Below are positions 34,176-43,200 of a stretch of DNA of 64,000 nt, piece by piece. A model generated the notes under the pieces. The model made no database searches and was not told where the DNA came from. It saw nothing but the letters and a program-made list of their open reading frames with translations. Positions within the stretch are counted from its first letter, which is position 1. Every line of letters starts with the position of its first letter. Position numbers and translations under genes: made by a program. This DNA is from Oscillospiraceae bacterium (GTDB lineage: Bacteria; Bacillota; Clostridia; Oscillospirales; Oscillospiraceae): the NCBI GenBank assembly GCA_015067495.1, contig SVMI01000007.1, positions 59,377 through 123,376 on the forward strand. Reading direction: 5' to 3'.

Positions 34176-35648
34176 TTATAATCTTCCGTATCGTTTTGTG
34201 GTTTCGTAGATCCGCTTTGTCAGCAGTTCCTGAATAAAGCCCCGGGGCGCGCGCCACGACCAGTTTGCACTGGACAGCATACCGGGAACGTTCATTCTGG
34301 CGGAGCCATCCAGCTCCAGATAGTCCTGCATCTGAATGACGCACAGCCGGCTGACCGAACCCATCACGCCGCGGATCATACCCCAGACGTACCCTTCGCC
34401 CCCATTGAGACCAAGGTAGCTCTTTGCCGTGGCAACATCCTCATCGTCCGCTTCCTGCAGCCATTGGGCAGCAGTCATATTATCGTGTGTGCCGATGTAG
34501 CATACGGAATTGATCGGATAGGTATGGGGAAGATAATCAGACTCTTCCCGGGAGTCAAACGCAAACTGCAATACCTTCATACCGGGATAGCCGGATTCCT
34601 GCTGCAGCTGACGCACCTCCGGTGTAACAAAACCCAGATCCTCCGCGATAAAGTCCAAATTTGGGAGTGCCTTCCGGACGGCATGGATATAATCCGCCCC
34701 GGGTCCTCTTTGCCATGTGCCGCCGACAGCGGTCTTGTCGCCGGCAGGAACTGCCCAGTAGCTTTCAAAGCCTCTGAAATGGTCCAACCGAACCACATCA
34801 TACATCTTTGCCGCGGCGGACAGCCGACGGATCCACCAAGCAAAGCCCGTTTCCTTCATCAGCTCCCAGTTGTACAGAGGATTGCCCCAAAGCTGACCGT
34901 CAGCGGTAAAGGAATCCGGCGGGCAGCCCGCAACAGCAGTGGGATAACCGTTACCATTCAGCCGGAACAGCGTGGGATTGGACCACACGTCCACCGAATC
35001 CAGCGGCACATAGATCGGCACATCGCCGATGATCCTGATGCCCCGGTCGTTTGCGTACCGGCGCAGTGCCGTCCACTGACGGAAAAACTGAAATTGAAGG
35101 AAATACTGAAATTGGATCGCATCCTTCAATTCTTCACGATAACTGCGCAGGATCTCAGGGATCCGCTTCATCAGGCTTACTGACCAGCTCTGCCACGATG
35201 CGCCGTGATATTTTTCCTTCATGGTCATAAACAGCGCATAATCTTCCAGCCAATCGGCATTCTCTTCCACGAACGCCCAAAAGCTCTGATCCGGCACAAA
35301 CCTCTCATACGCCAGACGCAGAATCCTGCAGCGGTTTTCATACAGGCAGCCGTAGTCCACCCGTCCCTCGTCCTGACTCCACACAACCGCATTCACTTCT
35401 TCCTGTGTAAGCAGCTTTTCCGCGATCAACTGATCCGGGTCGATCAGGTAGTGATTGCCCGCGAAGGTTGAAAAGGACTGGTACGGAGAGTCGCCGTATC
35501 CCGTGGGATTGAGGGGAAGCACCTGCCAGTAGGACTGTCCCGCTTCCCGGAGAAAATCCACAAATTCATATGCAGCTTTACCCATGTTGCCGATTCCGTA
35601 GGGACTGGGCAGGGACGTGATGTGCATCAGAATTCCACTTTTTCTCAT
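34176..35648 (-). CDS. malQ: 4-alpha-glucanotransferase
   Basis: Start MRKSGILMHITSLPSPYGIGNMG; GH77 motifs IIGDVPIYV, VRLDHFRGFESYW, IAEDLGFVTPEV, GTHDN; ORF-track start at 35726 lies in the LacI gene. Confidence 0.95.
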   Translation of the reverse strand: MRKSGILMHITSLPSPYGIGNMGKAAYEFVDFLREAGQSYWQVLPLNPTGYGDSPYQSFSTFAGNHYLIDPDQLIAEKLLTQEEVNAVVWSQDEGRVDYGCLYENRCRILRLAYERFVPDQSFWAFVEENADWLEDYALFMTMKEKYHGASWQSWSVSLMKRIPEILRSYREELKDAIQFQYFLQFQFFRQWTALRRYANDRGIRIIGDVPIYVPLDSVDVWSNPTLFRLNGNGYPTAVAGCPPDSFTADGQLWGNPLYNWELMKETGFAWWIRRLSAAAKMYDVVRLDHFRGFESYWAVPAGDKTAVGGTWQRGPGADYIHAVRKALPNLDFIAEDLGFVTPEVRQLQQESGYPGMKVLQFAFDSREESDYLPHTYPINSVCYIGTHDNMTAAQWLQEADDEDVATAKSYLGLNGGEGYVWGMIRGVMGSVSRLCVIQMQDYLELDGSARMNVPGMLSSANWSWRAPRGFIQELLTKRIYETTKRYGRL

Positions 35649-35658
35649 AAATTGCTCC

Positions 35659-36666
35659 TTAATTGTCGATACGCCGTGTGCTTTCGCAGTGATGCAGCGA
35701 ATATGTAACGGACTCATGGCAAGCACCGCCGCCGTTTTCGATGCGATCGATCAAAATCTCCACGCTTCTTTGTGCCATGCATTGGGCGGATTGGATCACA
35801 CTGGACAGCTGGGGTACCAGATAGGAACCCAGCACCAAGCCGTCAAAGCCCATCACGGAAACATCCTTGGGAACCCGCAAGCCGTTATTGTGCAGCGCGC
35901 GGATGGCTCCGATCGCCATCACATCCGCGATGGCAAACAGTGCCGTAAACTGCCGCCCGTTGGCGATCAGCTGCTGGGTCGCCTTGTAGCCGTCCTGATA
36001 GGAAAAGCGGACGCCCTGATAATCCAGCTCCTCGTCAAATTCGATCCCGTGGTTGCGGAAGGATTGCATGCACCCCTCATAACGCAGCCGGCTGGTATCA
36101 GAACCTGTCCGATCACCGCCAACGATCACAAAGCGCCGATGTCCCATGGCGATCAGCGAATCGATGGCACAGCGTGCTGCCTGACGGTCGTCCGTAGAAA
36201 CACTTGACAAATTATCAAAGGGCAGCGAGGACGCGTCATTGGACACCAGAACGCAGGGGATTTTGATTTTTCCGAAATCCCTTGCAAAATTCAGACTGTT
36301 GCCGCCCAAAAACAGAATGCCTAAGGGCTTCTTTTCCCGGCACAGCCGGATCGCACGCAAAACCTCGTTGCTGTCCTCGTCCATGTAGTCCACATGGAGG
36401 GGGTAGTGGGTTTTATCCAACAGCGCTTGGATCGTTTCGATCATTTCACCGAACATTTCGTTGGCAGTACCCTTGACAACCACAAGGATGGAATTTGCAT
36501 GCTGCTTCAGCTGCTGGGCATTGGCATTGATCTGAAAGTTGTACTGCTGTACAAGCCGTTCGATCTCTGCCTTTGCCTTTGCGCTGACATTGGGGTGATT
36601 GTTCAGTACTCTGGATACTGTTGCTACACTGTACCCGGATTTTTTAGCCAGATCTTTAATGGTCAT
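35659..36666 (-). CDS. LacI-family transcriptional regulator
   Basis: MTIKDLAKKSGYSVATVSRVLNNHPNVSAKAKAEIERLV LacI HTH plus periplasmic-binding-like domain. Confidence 0.93.
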   Translation of the reverse strand: MTIKDLAKKSGYSVATVSRVLNNHPNVSAKAKAEIERLVQQYNFQINANAQQLKQHANSILVVVKGTANEMFGEMIETIQALLDKTHYPLHVDYMDEDSNEVLRAIRLCREKKPLGILFLGGNSLNFARDFGKIKIPCVLVSNDASSLPFDNLSSVSTDDRQAARCAIDSLIAMGHRRFVIVGGDRTGSDTSRLRYEGCMQSFRNHGIEFDEELDYQGVRFSYQDGYKATQQLIANGRQFTALFAIADVMAIGAIRALHNNGLRVPKDVSVMGFDGLVLGSYLVPQLSSVIQSAQCMAQRSVEILIDRIENGGGACHESVTYSLHHCESTRRIDN

Positions 36667-36696
36667 GGCTTTTCACCTAATTTCTTTCTAAAGATA

Positions 36697-37560
36697 TTAA
36701 CCCTTCACCGCACCGGCAGCCACGCCCTTGATGATGTGCTTCTGGCAAATCAGATAGAATACGATCACAGGAACAATGCTCAGGAAGATCAGTGCCATGG
36801 TAGCACCGAGGTCCACAGTACCGTAGCTGCCCTTCAGGTACTGGATGTGGATGGGGATGGTCATATACTTGGTGCGATCCAGCACCAGATAAGGCAGCAG
36901 GTAGTCATTCCACACCCACATGATCTCGAGGATTGCAACAGAGATCATGGTAGGCTTCATCATAGGCAGCACCACGCTGAAGTAGGTACGCAGGGGGCTG
37001 CAGCCGTCGATGGCGGCAGCTTCCTCAATTTCCAGAGGAATGCTCTTGACAAAGCCTACGAACATAAATACCGCAAGACCCGCGCCGAAGCCGAGATAGA
37101 TCACCGGGATGGTCCAAGGAGTGTTCAGCTTCAAGGTGTCCGCCGTTTTGGATAGCGTGAACATGACCATCTGGAACGGCACGACCATAGAAAAGACGCA
37201 GGTATAATAGACCGCCCGGCAGAATTTGGAGTCAACGCGGGAGATAAACCATGCAGCCATAGAGGTGCACAGCAGGATCAGCGCGGTGGAAAGCAGCGTA
37301 ATGACCGTGCTGTAAAGTACGGACTTCCAAAAAGCATAGCCACCAAAGGTCATGCCCTTGATAAAGTTGTCAAAGCCAACGAAGCTCTCCTCCGTGAGCC
37401 AGCCGAAGGTATCGGTCTTGACGAAGGTATTCGCCTTAAAGGAGTTGAGCAGCACCATAAAAACGGGGAACACGTAGATGATGCTGATCACAGCAAACAG
37501 CGCGCTCAGTGCCGCCCTGCCCCGCTTTTGGGAGCGAAGATCACTGGTTCTTCTTTTCAT
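36697..37560 (-). CDS. Carbohydrate ABC transporter permease (MalG-like)
   Basis: EEAAAIDGCSPLRTYFSVVLPMMKP EAA loop; six TM segments. Confidence 0.92.
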   Translation of the reverse strand: MKRRTSDLRSQKRGRAALSALFAVISIIYVFPVFMVLLNSFKANTFVKTDTFGWLTEESFVGFDNFIKGMTFGGYAFWKSVLYSTVITLLSTALILLCTSMAAWFISRVDSKFCRAVYYTCVFSMVVPFQMVMFTLSKTADTLKLNTPWTIPVIYLGFGAGLAVFMFVGFVKSIPLEIEEAAAIDGCSPLRTYFSVVLPMMKPTMISVAILEIMWVWNDYLLPYLVLDRTKYMTIPIHIQYLKGSYGTVDLGATMALIFLSIVPVIVFYLICQKHIIKGVAAGAVKG

Positions 37561-38465
37561 TACTGCTGTACCTCCTTTTTACGGGTATAACCAAGCTGGA
37601 TCAAGCCGATGGTGGCGACCAGAATGAAGAACAGCACAGCCTTTGCCTGCGCGACACCGCGGGAGTTGACATTCTGACCGTAGAAGGTGTTGTAGATGTT
37701 CAGTGCCAGCATTTCGGTGGTGTGAACGGAAGTGCCGTCCGGGTTGATGATAAAGGGCAGACCGCCGGTCAGAGCAAGGTTCTGGTCAAAGAGCTTGAAG
37801 CCGTTGGTCAAGGACAGGAACATGCAGATGGTGATGGACGGCATCACATTGGGAATGATGACCTTGAACAGCGTCTTTGTGTTGCTGGCGCCGTCGATCT
37901 GGGCAGCCTCCAGCATATCGCCGGGTACTGCCTGCAAGCCCGCGATATAGATGATCATCATGTAGCCGATCTGCTGCCAGCACATCAAAATGATCAGGCC
38001 CCAGAAGCCCCATGTGCTGTTGGTCAGGATGGATTCACCATACGCGCCCAGCACGCCGTCAAAGATCATGCTCCAGATATAGCCAAGCACGATACCGCCG
38101 ATCAGGTTGGGCATAAAGAAGACCGTGCGGAACAGATTGGCGCCCCGGATCTTCTGAGTCAGTGCGTAGGCGATGGCAAATGCCAGCACGTTGATCAGAA
38201 TCAGGGATACGATGGCATACAGCGCGGTATAACCGAAGGAATAGCGGAAGCTCTCATCCTGAAACGCCTTGATATAGTTGTCAATACCGATAAATGTCCA
38301 CTTACTGGTGGTCTTGAACTGGGTAAAGGACAGGAACAGACCCTGCAGGAACGGCCAAACGAAACCGATCACAAAAGCAACCAGCATGGGCCACAGGAAA
38401 ACCGGCGCCCATTTTTGCGTGGATTCCTGAATCATCGTTCTGTTTGTAACTTTTTTCTTTTTCAT
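37560..38465 (-). CDS. Carbohydrate ABC transporter permease (MalF-like)
   Basis: LEAAQIDGASNTKTLFKVIIPNVMPSI EAA loop; overlaps next permease gene by 1 bp. Confidence 0.92.
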   Translation of the reverse strand: MKKKKVTNRTMIQESTQKWAPVFLWPMLVAFVIGFVWPFLQGLFLSFTQFKTTSKWTFIGIDNYIKAFQDESFRYSFGYTALYAIVSLILINVLAFAIAYALTQKIRGANLFRTVFFMPNLIGGIVLGYIWSMIFDGVLGAYGESILTNSTWGFWGLIILMCWQQIGYMMIIYIAGLQAVPGDMLEAAQIDGASNTKTLFKVIIPNVMPSITICMFLSLTNGFKLFDQNLALTGGLPFIINPDGTSVHTTEMLALNIYNTFYGQNVNSRGVAQAKAVLFFILVATIGLIQLGYTRKKEVQQ

Positions 38466-38539
38466 ATGACATCAACTCCCGGAAAGAAGATAAGGGGGGC
38501 ACAGCATCAGCCTCACGCAGCCTCAGCCGTGATAGGAAG

Positions 38540-38566
38540 GCGGGGCGAGCGTATCGCTCGCCCCGC
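38540..38566. repeat. Intercistronic hairpin between binding-protein and permease genes
   Basis: Perfect 12-bp arms GCGGGGCGAGCG-TAT-CGCTCGCCCCGC. Confidence 0.85.
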
Positions 38567-38589
38567 GCATAGGGTTCATTGATTTCTAA

Positions 38590-39879
38590 TTAGCCTTTGG
38601 CAGCGTTATACTGCACAGCCCAGCCATCGATGAAAGCGGTAACGACCTGCTCCCAGTTCGCGTCGGTGGGATCAGCGTTATAAGCATTCAGAGCGGAGAC
38701 AACAGCGGCGCGGTAAGCGTCAACGTTGGGCTGATAGTTGGTTGCCCACCACATGTTGTAGCAGCCGTCAGCCAGGTACTTGTTTGCCTGAGCCAGGAAG
38801 GGGTTGGTGGAAGCAACAGCACTCTTGTAGGGCATAACACCGAAGGTAGCGACTGCCTTGGCAGAAGCTTCGGGATCGGTGACCAGCCACTTCATGAAAG
38901 CGATGGTAGCTTCGATGTCTTCCTTGGAAGCATTGGCATTGATTGCCCAGTAGTTTTCAGTACCGCAGTTCAGACCTGCCTTCTCTTCGCCCTCAACACC
39001 GCAGTAGTAGGGGATCATGGTCAGGTCGGCAGCGTTCATGCCCTTGCCTTCCAGTCCGCCCCACTCCCAGTTGCCGTTGAAGTAGAACAGAGCCTTCTCA
39101 TCAGCGAACTCAGCAGCAGCGTCGAAGCCGCCGTTTGCCAGATCAGCACGGGGGGTAGCAGAGTTGACGACCATCAGGTCGTACAGAGCCTTGTAGTTAT
39201 CCATGTACTTGCCGGTCAGCTCAGCGGGGCAAGAGGTCCACTTGTCGGGAGCATCAACGGACTCGTAGTAGTACTCCAGGTTGATCAGGTGGCCGGTGAA
39301 ACGCCAAGAGGAAGAGCCATCCATACCTGCAGAGGTAAATGCATCGAAGCCCAGCTCAGCAGCGCGAGCATGAACGTCCTCAGCAACTTCCTTCAGGGTA
39401 GCGAAGTTCTTGATGTAGTCAGCAGCGTAGCCGGCTTCCTGCAGCAGCTTGGTGTTGACAATGATGCCGTAGCACTCGTAGCAGTAGCCGATGGAGCACA
39501 GCTTGCCATCCTTGTCGAACAGCTGATAAGCGTCAGTGCTCAGCTCCTTGGCGATGTCGGTGTCCTTCAGATCGTAGCAGAATTCGCCCCAGGTATCAAC
39601 AGCAGCCTGATTGCCGACGACGAACAGAGTAGGAGCATTGTCCTTGTCCATCTCAGCGGTCAGGGTCTCGTTGTAGGTGCCGGATGCGGCGGTGACGATG
39701 GTCACGGGAACACCGGTCTCCTGGGTGTACATTGCAGCCAGTTCCTTCAGAGCTTCGTCAGATTCGGGCTTGAAGTTCAGCCAGTAAACAGAAGGCTCGT
39801 CCTTGGAACAGCCGGTCATGCTGACAGCCATAGCAAAAACCATAACGATGGCAAGCAGCATAGCGATAAGCTTTTTCAT
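38590..39879 (-). CDS. Carbohydrate ABC transporter solute-binding lipoprotein
   Basis: Lipobox MAVSMTGC; SBP family 1 features (AELGFDAF..., YFNGNWEWGGLEG). Confidence 0.92.
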   Translation of the reverse strand: MKKLIAMLLAIVMVFAMAVSMTGCSKDEPSVYWLNFKPESDEALKELAAMYTQETGVPVTIVTAASGTYNETLTAEMDKDNAPTLFVVGNQAAVDTWGEFCYDLKDTDIAKELSTDAYQLFDKDGKLCSIGYCYECYGIIVNTKLLQEAGYAADYIKNFATLKEVAEDVHARAAELGFDAFTSAGMDGSSSWRFTGHLINLEYYYESVDAPDKWTSCPAELTGKYMDNYKALYDLMVVNSATPRADLANGGFDAAAEFADEKALFYFNGNWEWGGLEGKGMNAADLTMIPYYCGVEGEEKAGLNCGTENYWAINANASKEDIEATIAFMKWLVTDPEASAKAVATFGVMPYKSAVASTNPFLAQANKYLADGCYNMWWATNYQPNVDAYRAAVVSALNAYNADPTDANWEQVVTAFIDGWAVQYNAAKG

Positions 39880-39989
39880 TTCTTTTCCTCCTAAAAATTT
39901 TTGAATATATGCTCACACGGCATTTTGCCGGGGAAGCCAGATGTACAGGGATTTTTAGTATAGGAATATTATATCCCGCTTATACGTTT

Positions 39990-40003
39990 TGGAAACGTTT
40001 TCA
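39990..40003. promoter_or_regulatory. LacI/CcpA-type operator-like TGGAAACGTTTTCA
   Basis: Near-palindrome centred on CG upstream of the sugar ABC operon whose cluster encodes a LacI regulator. Confidence 0.6.
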
Positions 40004-40152
40004 TTCCCTCGATGCACATTATACCGCAATCGAACCGACAATTCAATACAAAGATTGCATCTTCCGTCAAAATCAGTAAATTGTCCAAGTCAAGTTGGTT
40101 GTTTTTGTATAATTTGCCAATGTCGAATTTTGTAAACGATTTCTAAAGGATC

Positions 40153-40185
40153 AAAAAACAGCACCATCCGTGCAGGATGGTGCTG
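40153..40185 (-). terminator. Intrinsic terminator of LRR protein gene
   Basis: Minus strand CAGCACCATCC-TGCAC-GGATGGTGCTG-TTTTTTG. Confidence 0.85.
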
Positions 40186-40220
40186 TTGCCGCACTTTGAG
40201 GATCTTATTGCCGGCTTTTC

Positions 40221-43200
40221 TCAGTTGGGGACAATGTCGCCCTTATTGAGGATGCTTGCCTTGATCTGGATAAAGTCTGTAATGGAAATGCCGCCGTCGT
40301 TACTGGTGTCTGCTGCCTGTGCATACGCGCCCGCAAGCGTACTCTTCTTCAGGATGTGCGCCTTGACTGCGAGCATATCCGTGATCGTGATCTTGCCGTC
40401 GCCGTTGACGTCGCCGGTGACAACCGCCGTATAGGAAGCCTTGACCGCATTGCCGTCCATCAGCTTCACTGTCATGCCGGTGGCGATTATTTCCTTGGCA
40501 GCCGCTTCCGTATTTCCATTGTAGACCCGGCAATAGATCTCTTCATTCAAGCCGGAGAGCAACGTCCGCACTGCCGTACCGGCTGCGATCTTACGAATCG
40601 TCGTGCCGCGGACGGTATACTTGGAGGAAGTGATCGCAGAAGGAACTCTGGACTTAACGGTAACCATAAAGGTCGCAGTCTTTCCCCCATAGGTCACGGT
40701 GATCGTCTTCGTGCCGGCTGTTGCCGTATAACCGCTGACGGTATAATCCTTCACGACGGCGCTGGTCTGATTGTTATAATACACCGTAACGACCATGCCG
40801 GTCTTGTCAAAGGCATCGCCTTCCAGATAGGTCAGCTTGTTGGGCTTTGTTGTAACAGAAATCGATGCCACCGTCTTTGCCTCAACCGTAACGGTAAAGC
40901 TCGCGGTTTTCCCCTCATACGTAATGGTGATGGTCTTTGTGCCGGGCGTTATACTATAACCACTGATGCTATAGCCGCCAACCACTCTGCCGGTGCCGTT
41001 GTTGTAGTTTGCGGTGATCACCATGCCGGTCAGATCAAGTGCTTCTCCCTCCAGATAGATCTGCTTGCTGGGCTTGGAGGTAACAGAGATGGATACCACC
41101 GTTTTTTCCGTTACCTCGATCTCAAGGGTTGTCGTTGTACCATTGTAGTAAACCGTCAGGCTTTGTACACCGACCATATAAGAATTATACGACCAAACCA
41201 TATCCTCGGTCAGATCAATGATGCTGAACGATCCGTCATTATAATACGCCGTCACCTTGCCGCCGGCAGCCGAAAATGCGTCGCCCGCATAGTAAACCGT
41301 CTTGTCCGGCTTTGTTGTCAGCGCGATGCTCACCAGCGTTCGGACAGCACCGCAAACGGTGCAGGTATCGCCGTCATAGCTGTGGTCATGGGGGATATAG
41401 ACCAGCGGCTTGCTCATTTCACTGGTCAGTATTTCATCCGTCTGCCCGTAGCGCTGATAGAAGGTATAGGTCTTTCCTGCCACCAGATTTTCAAACACCG
41501 GGCTATCCTGCCAATGGATGCCGTCCAGGCTGTATTCACCGTTTTCGAGGGTTTTCAGGACAACCGTATGGGCATCTGCGCGCTGCACCTCAGGCGCAGC
41601 GGGGGCAGAACTGTACGCACGCTCCATCACGCCGGAGCCCCAGCAGACTGCACATTCCCACGTATTTTTGCCCGTTCCCGCGCAGCGGTAGCAAACGCGA
41701 CCATCCGCCATGCTGCCGCTTCCGCTGCAAAGCAAGCAGTCGTAAATTCCTCTGCAGCTGCCCTCGCATTCCGGGCAGAGCTTCTCCCACAGGGCATAGA
41801 ACGTTGTGCTTTGGGGGACATAGTATGTACCCATCGCCCACAGCTCCGTCGCGCCGCCCTCAATGGGCGACCATCCCACCAGCCGGTATCCGTCGCGGTC
41901 CGGGATGCTGCCCGGCATATTGATGGGTTTATTTCCTGCGTTTCTTGTTGTGACGACAGTTTCGGCATCGATCACAAAGGTGACGACAATAAACTCCTTC
42001 AGGCAGACATTGCAAACCGAATCATCCGCATCCGTAAAGGTATGATCGTCTGTGGCAGGAATGGCAACGTTGTCATACATGACCGTGTGGCAGACCGTAC
42101 ATTCGCATCTTTTCACGCCTGCCATGCAGCCGTTGGCATCCTTTATGATGATCCATTCGTAATTGTGCTGCAAAACTGCCGGAACAACTGTATTTTCATT
42201 GCGTACCGCATGACAAACCGTACATTCCTCGTGCTGCTTGCCGCCGGATGTGCAGAAAAACTCGTCGATCACCCACTGATAAGCATGGGTTTCCTCCCGG
42301 ACATTGCCGCAGACATTGCACGCGGTATCGCTGCAGTCGTCATAGGTGTGGAGCTTGGTTGTCGTGCAGCTGCCGTAAGACCATGCAGCATCTGTCAGAA
42401 GATCGTTCCAGTAATCGATGACCATTCCCTTCTTCTGTTGGACAGAGCCTGCGTAAAGGACTTGCTCCAGTCCATTGCAATCCGAAAAAGCACCGGCACT
42501 GATTTTGCTCACGCTGGCAGGAAGAACAATGCTTTCCAGCGCGGTACAACCGCAAAAAGCATCCTCGCCGATGGTTGTAACGCCCGCGGGGATCTCGATC
42601 TGTCTCAGACCGCTGCAGCCGAAAAAGGCAGAGGGCGCGATCTCAGTCACGCCCGCAGGAATGACGATGTCCGTCAGCGCGGTGCAGTAGCTGAACGCGT
42701 CATTTCCGATGGAGGTGAGTCCTTCAGGGAGCGTCACATTGTACAAATAAGAGCAGGAAACGAACGTACCGGCAGGCAGTGCCGTCAAACCGGAGGGCAG
42801 CGTAACATCCGTCAGGCTGCTGCAGCCCATGAAGGCAAAGTCTCCAAGACTTTTCACGCTGTCCGGCAGAACGATGCTCGTCAAAGCGGTACAGAACTGG
42901 AAGCCGTCGATGGCGGTTGCGCTGTCCGGGATCCGAACGGTCGTCAAGCTCTTCATCGTGCTGAACACACCGCCGCTGACGGACGTAATGCCGGGCATGA
43001 TGGTGATCGATTTGATCTGATCTGCATAAGAACTCCAGCCCCGCGTCACCACTTCGCCGTTGCCGTAGATCACCAGCTCATCATCCGGCGTTATATACCA
43101 GAAGGTGGTCAGTGCATTGTTGCAAATGCCGTCGTTCCCCTCCAGTGCTTCGCTGTAATGGATGGTGGCATTGGTCAGTTTCCCATTCTGCGAGCCGATG

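Noticed and set aside
34176-35726. malQ starting at 35726
   Set aside because: The first 26 residues lie in the upstream LacI gene and do not match GH77; MRKSGILMHITSLPSPYGIG at 35648 is the expected N-terminus.
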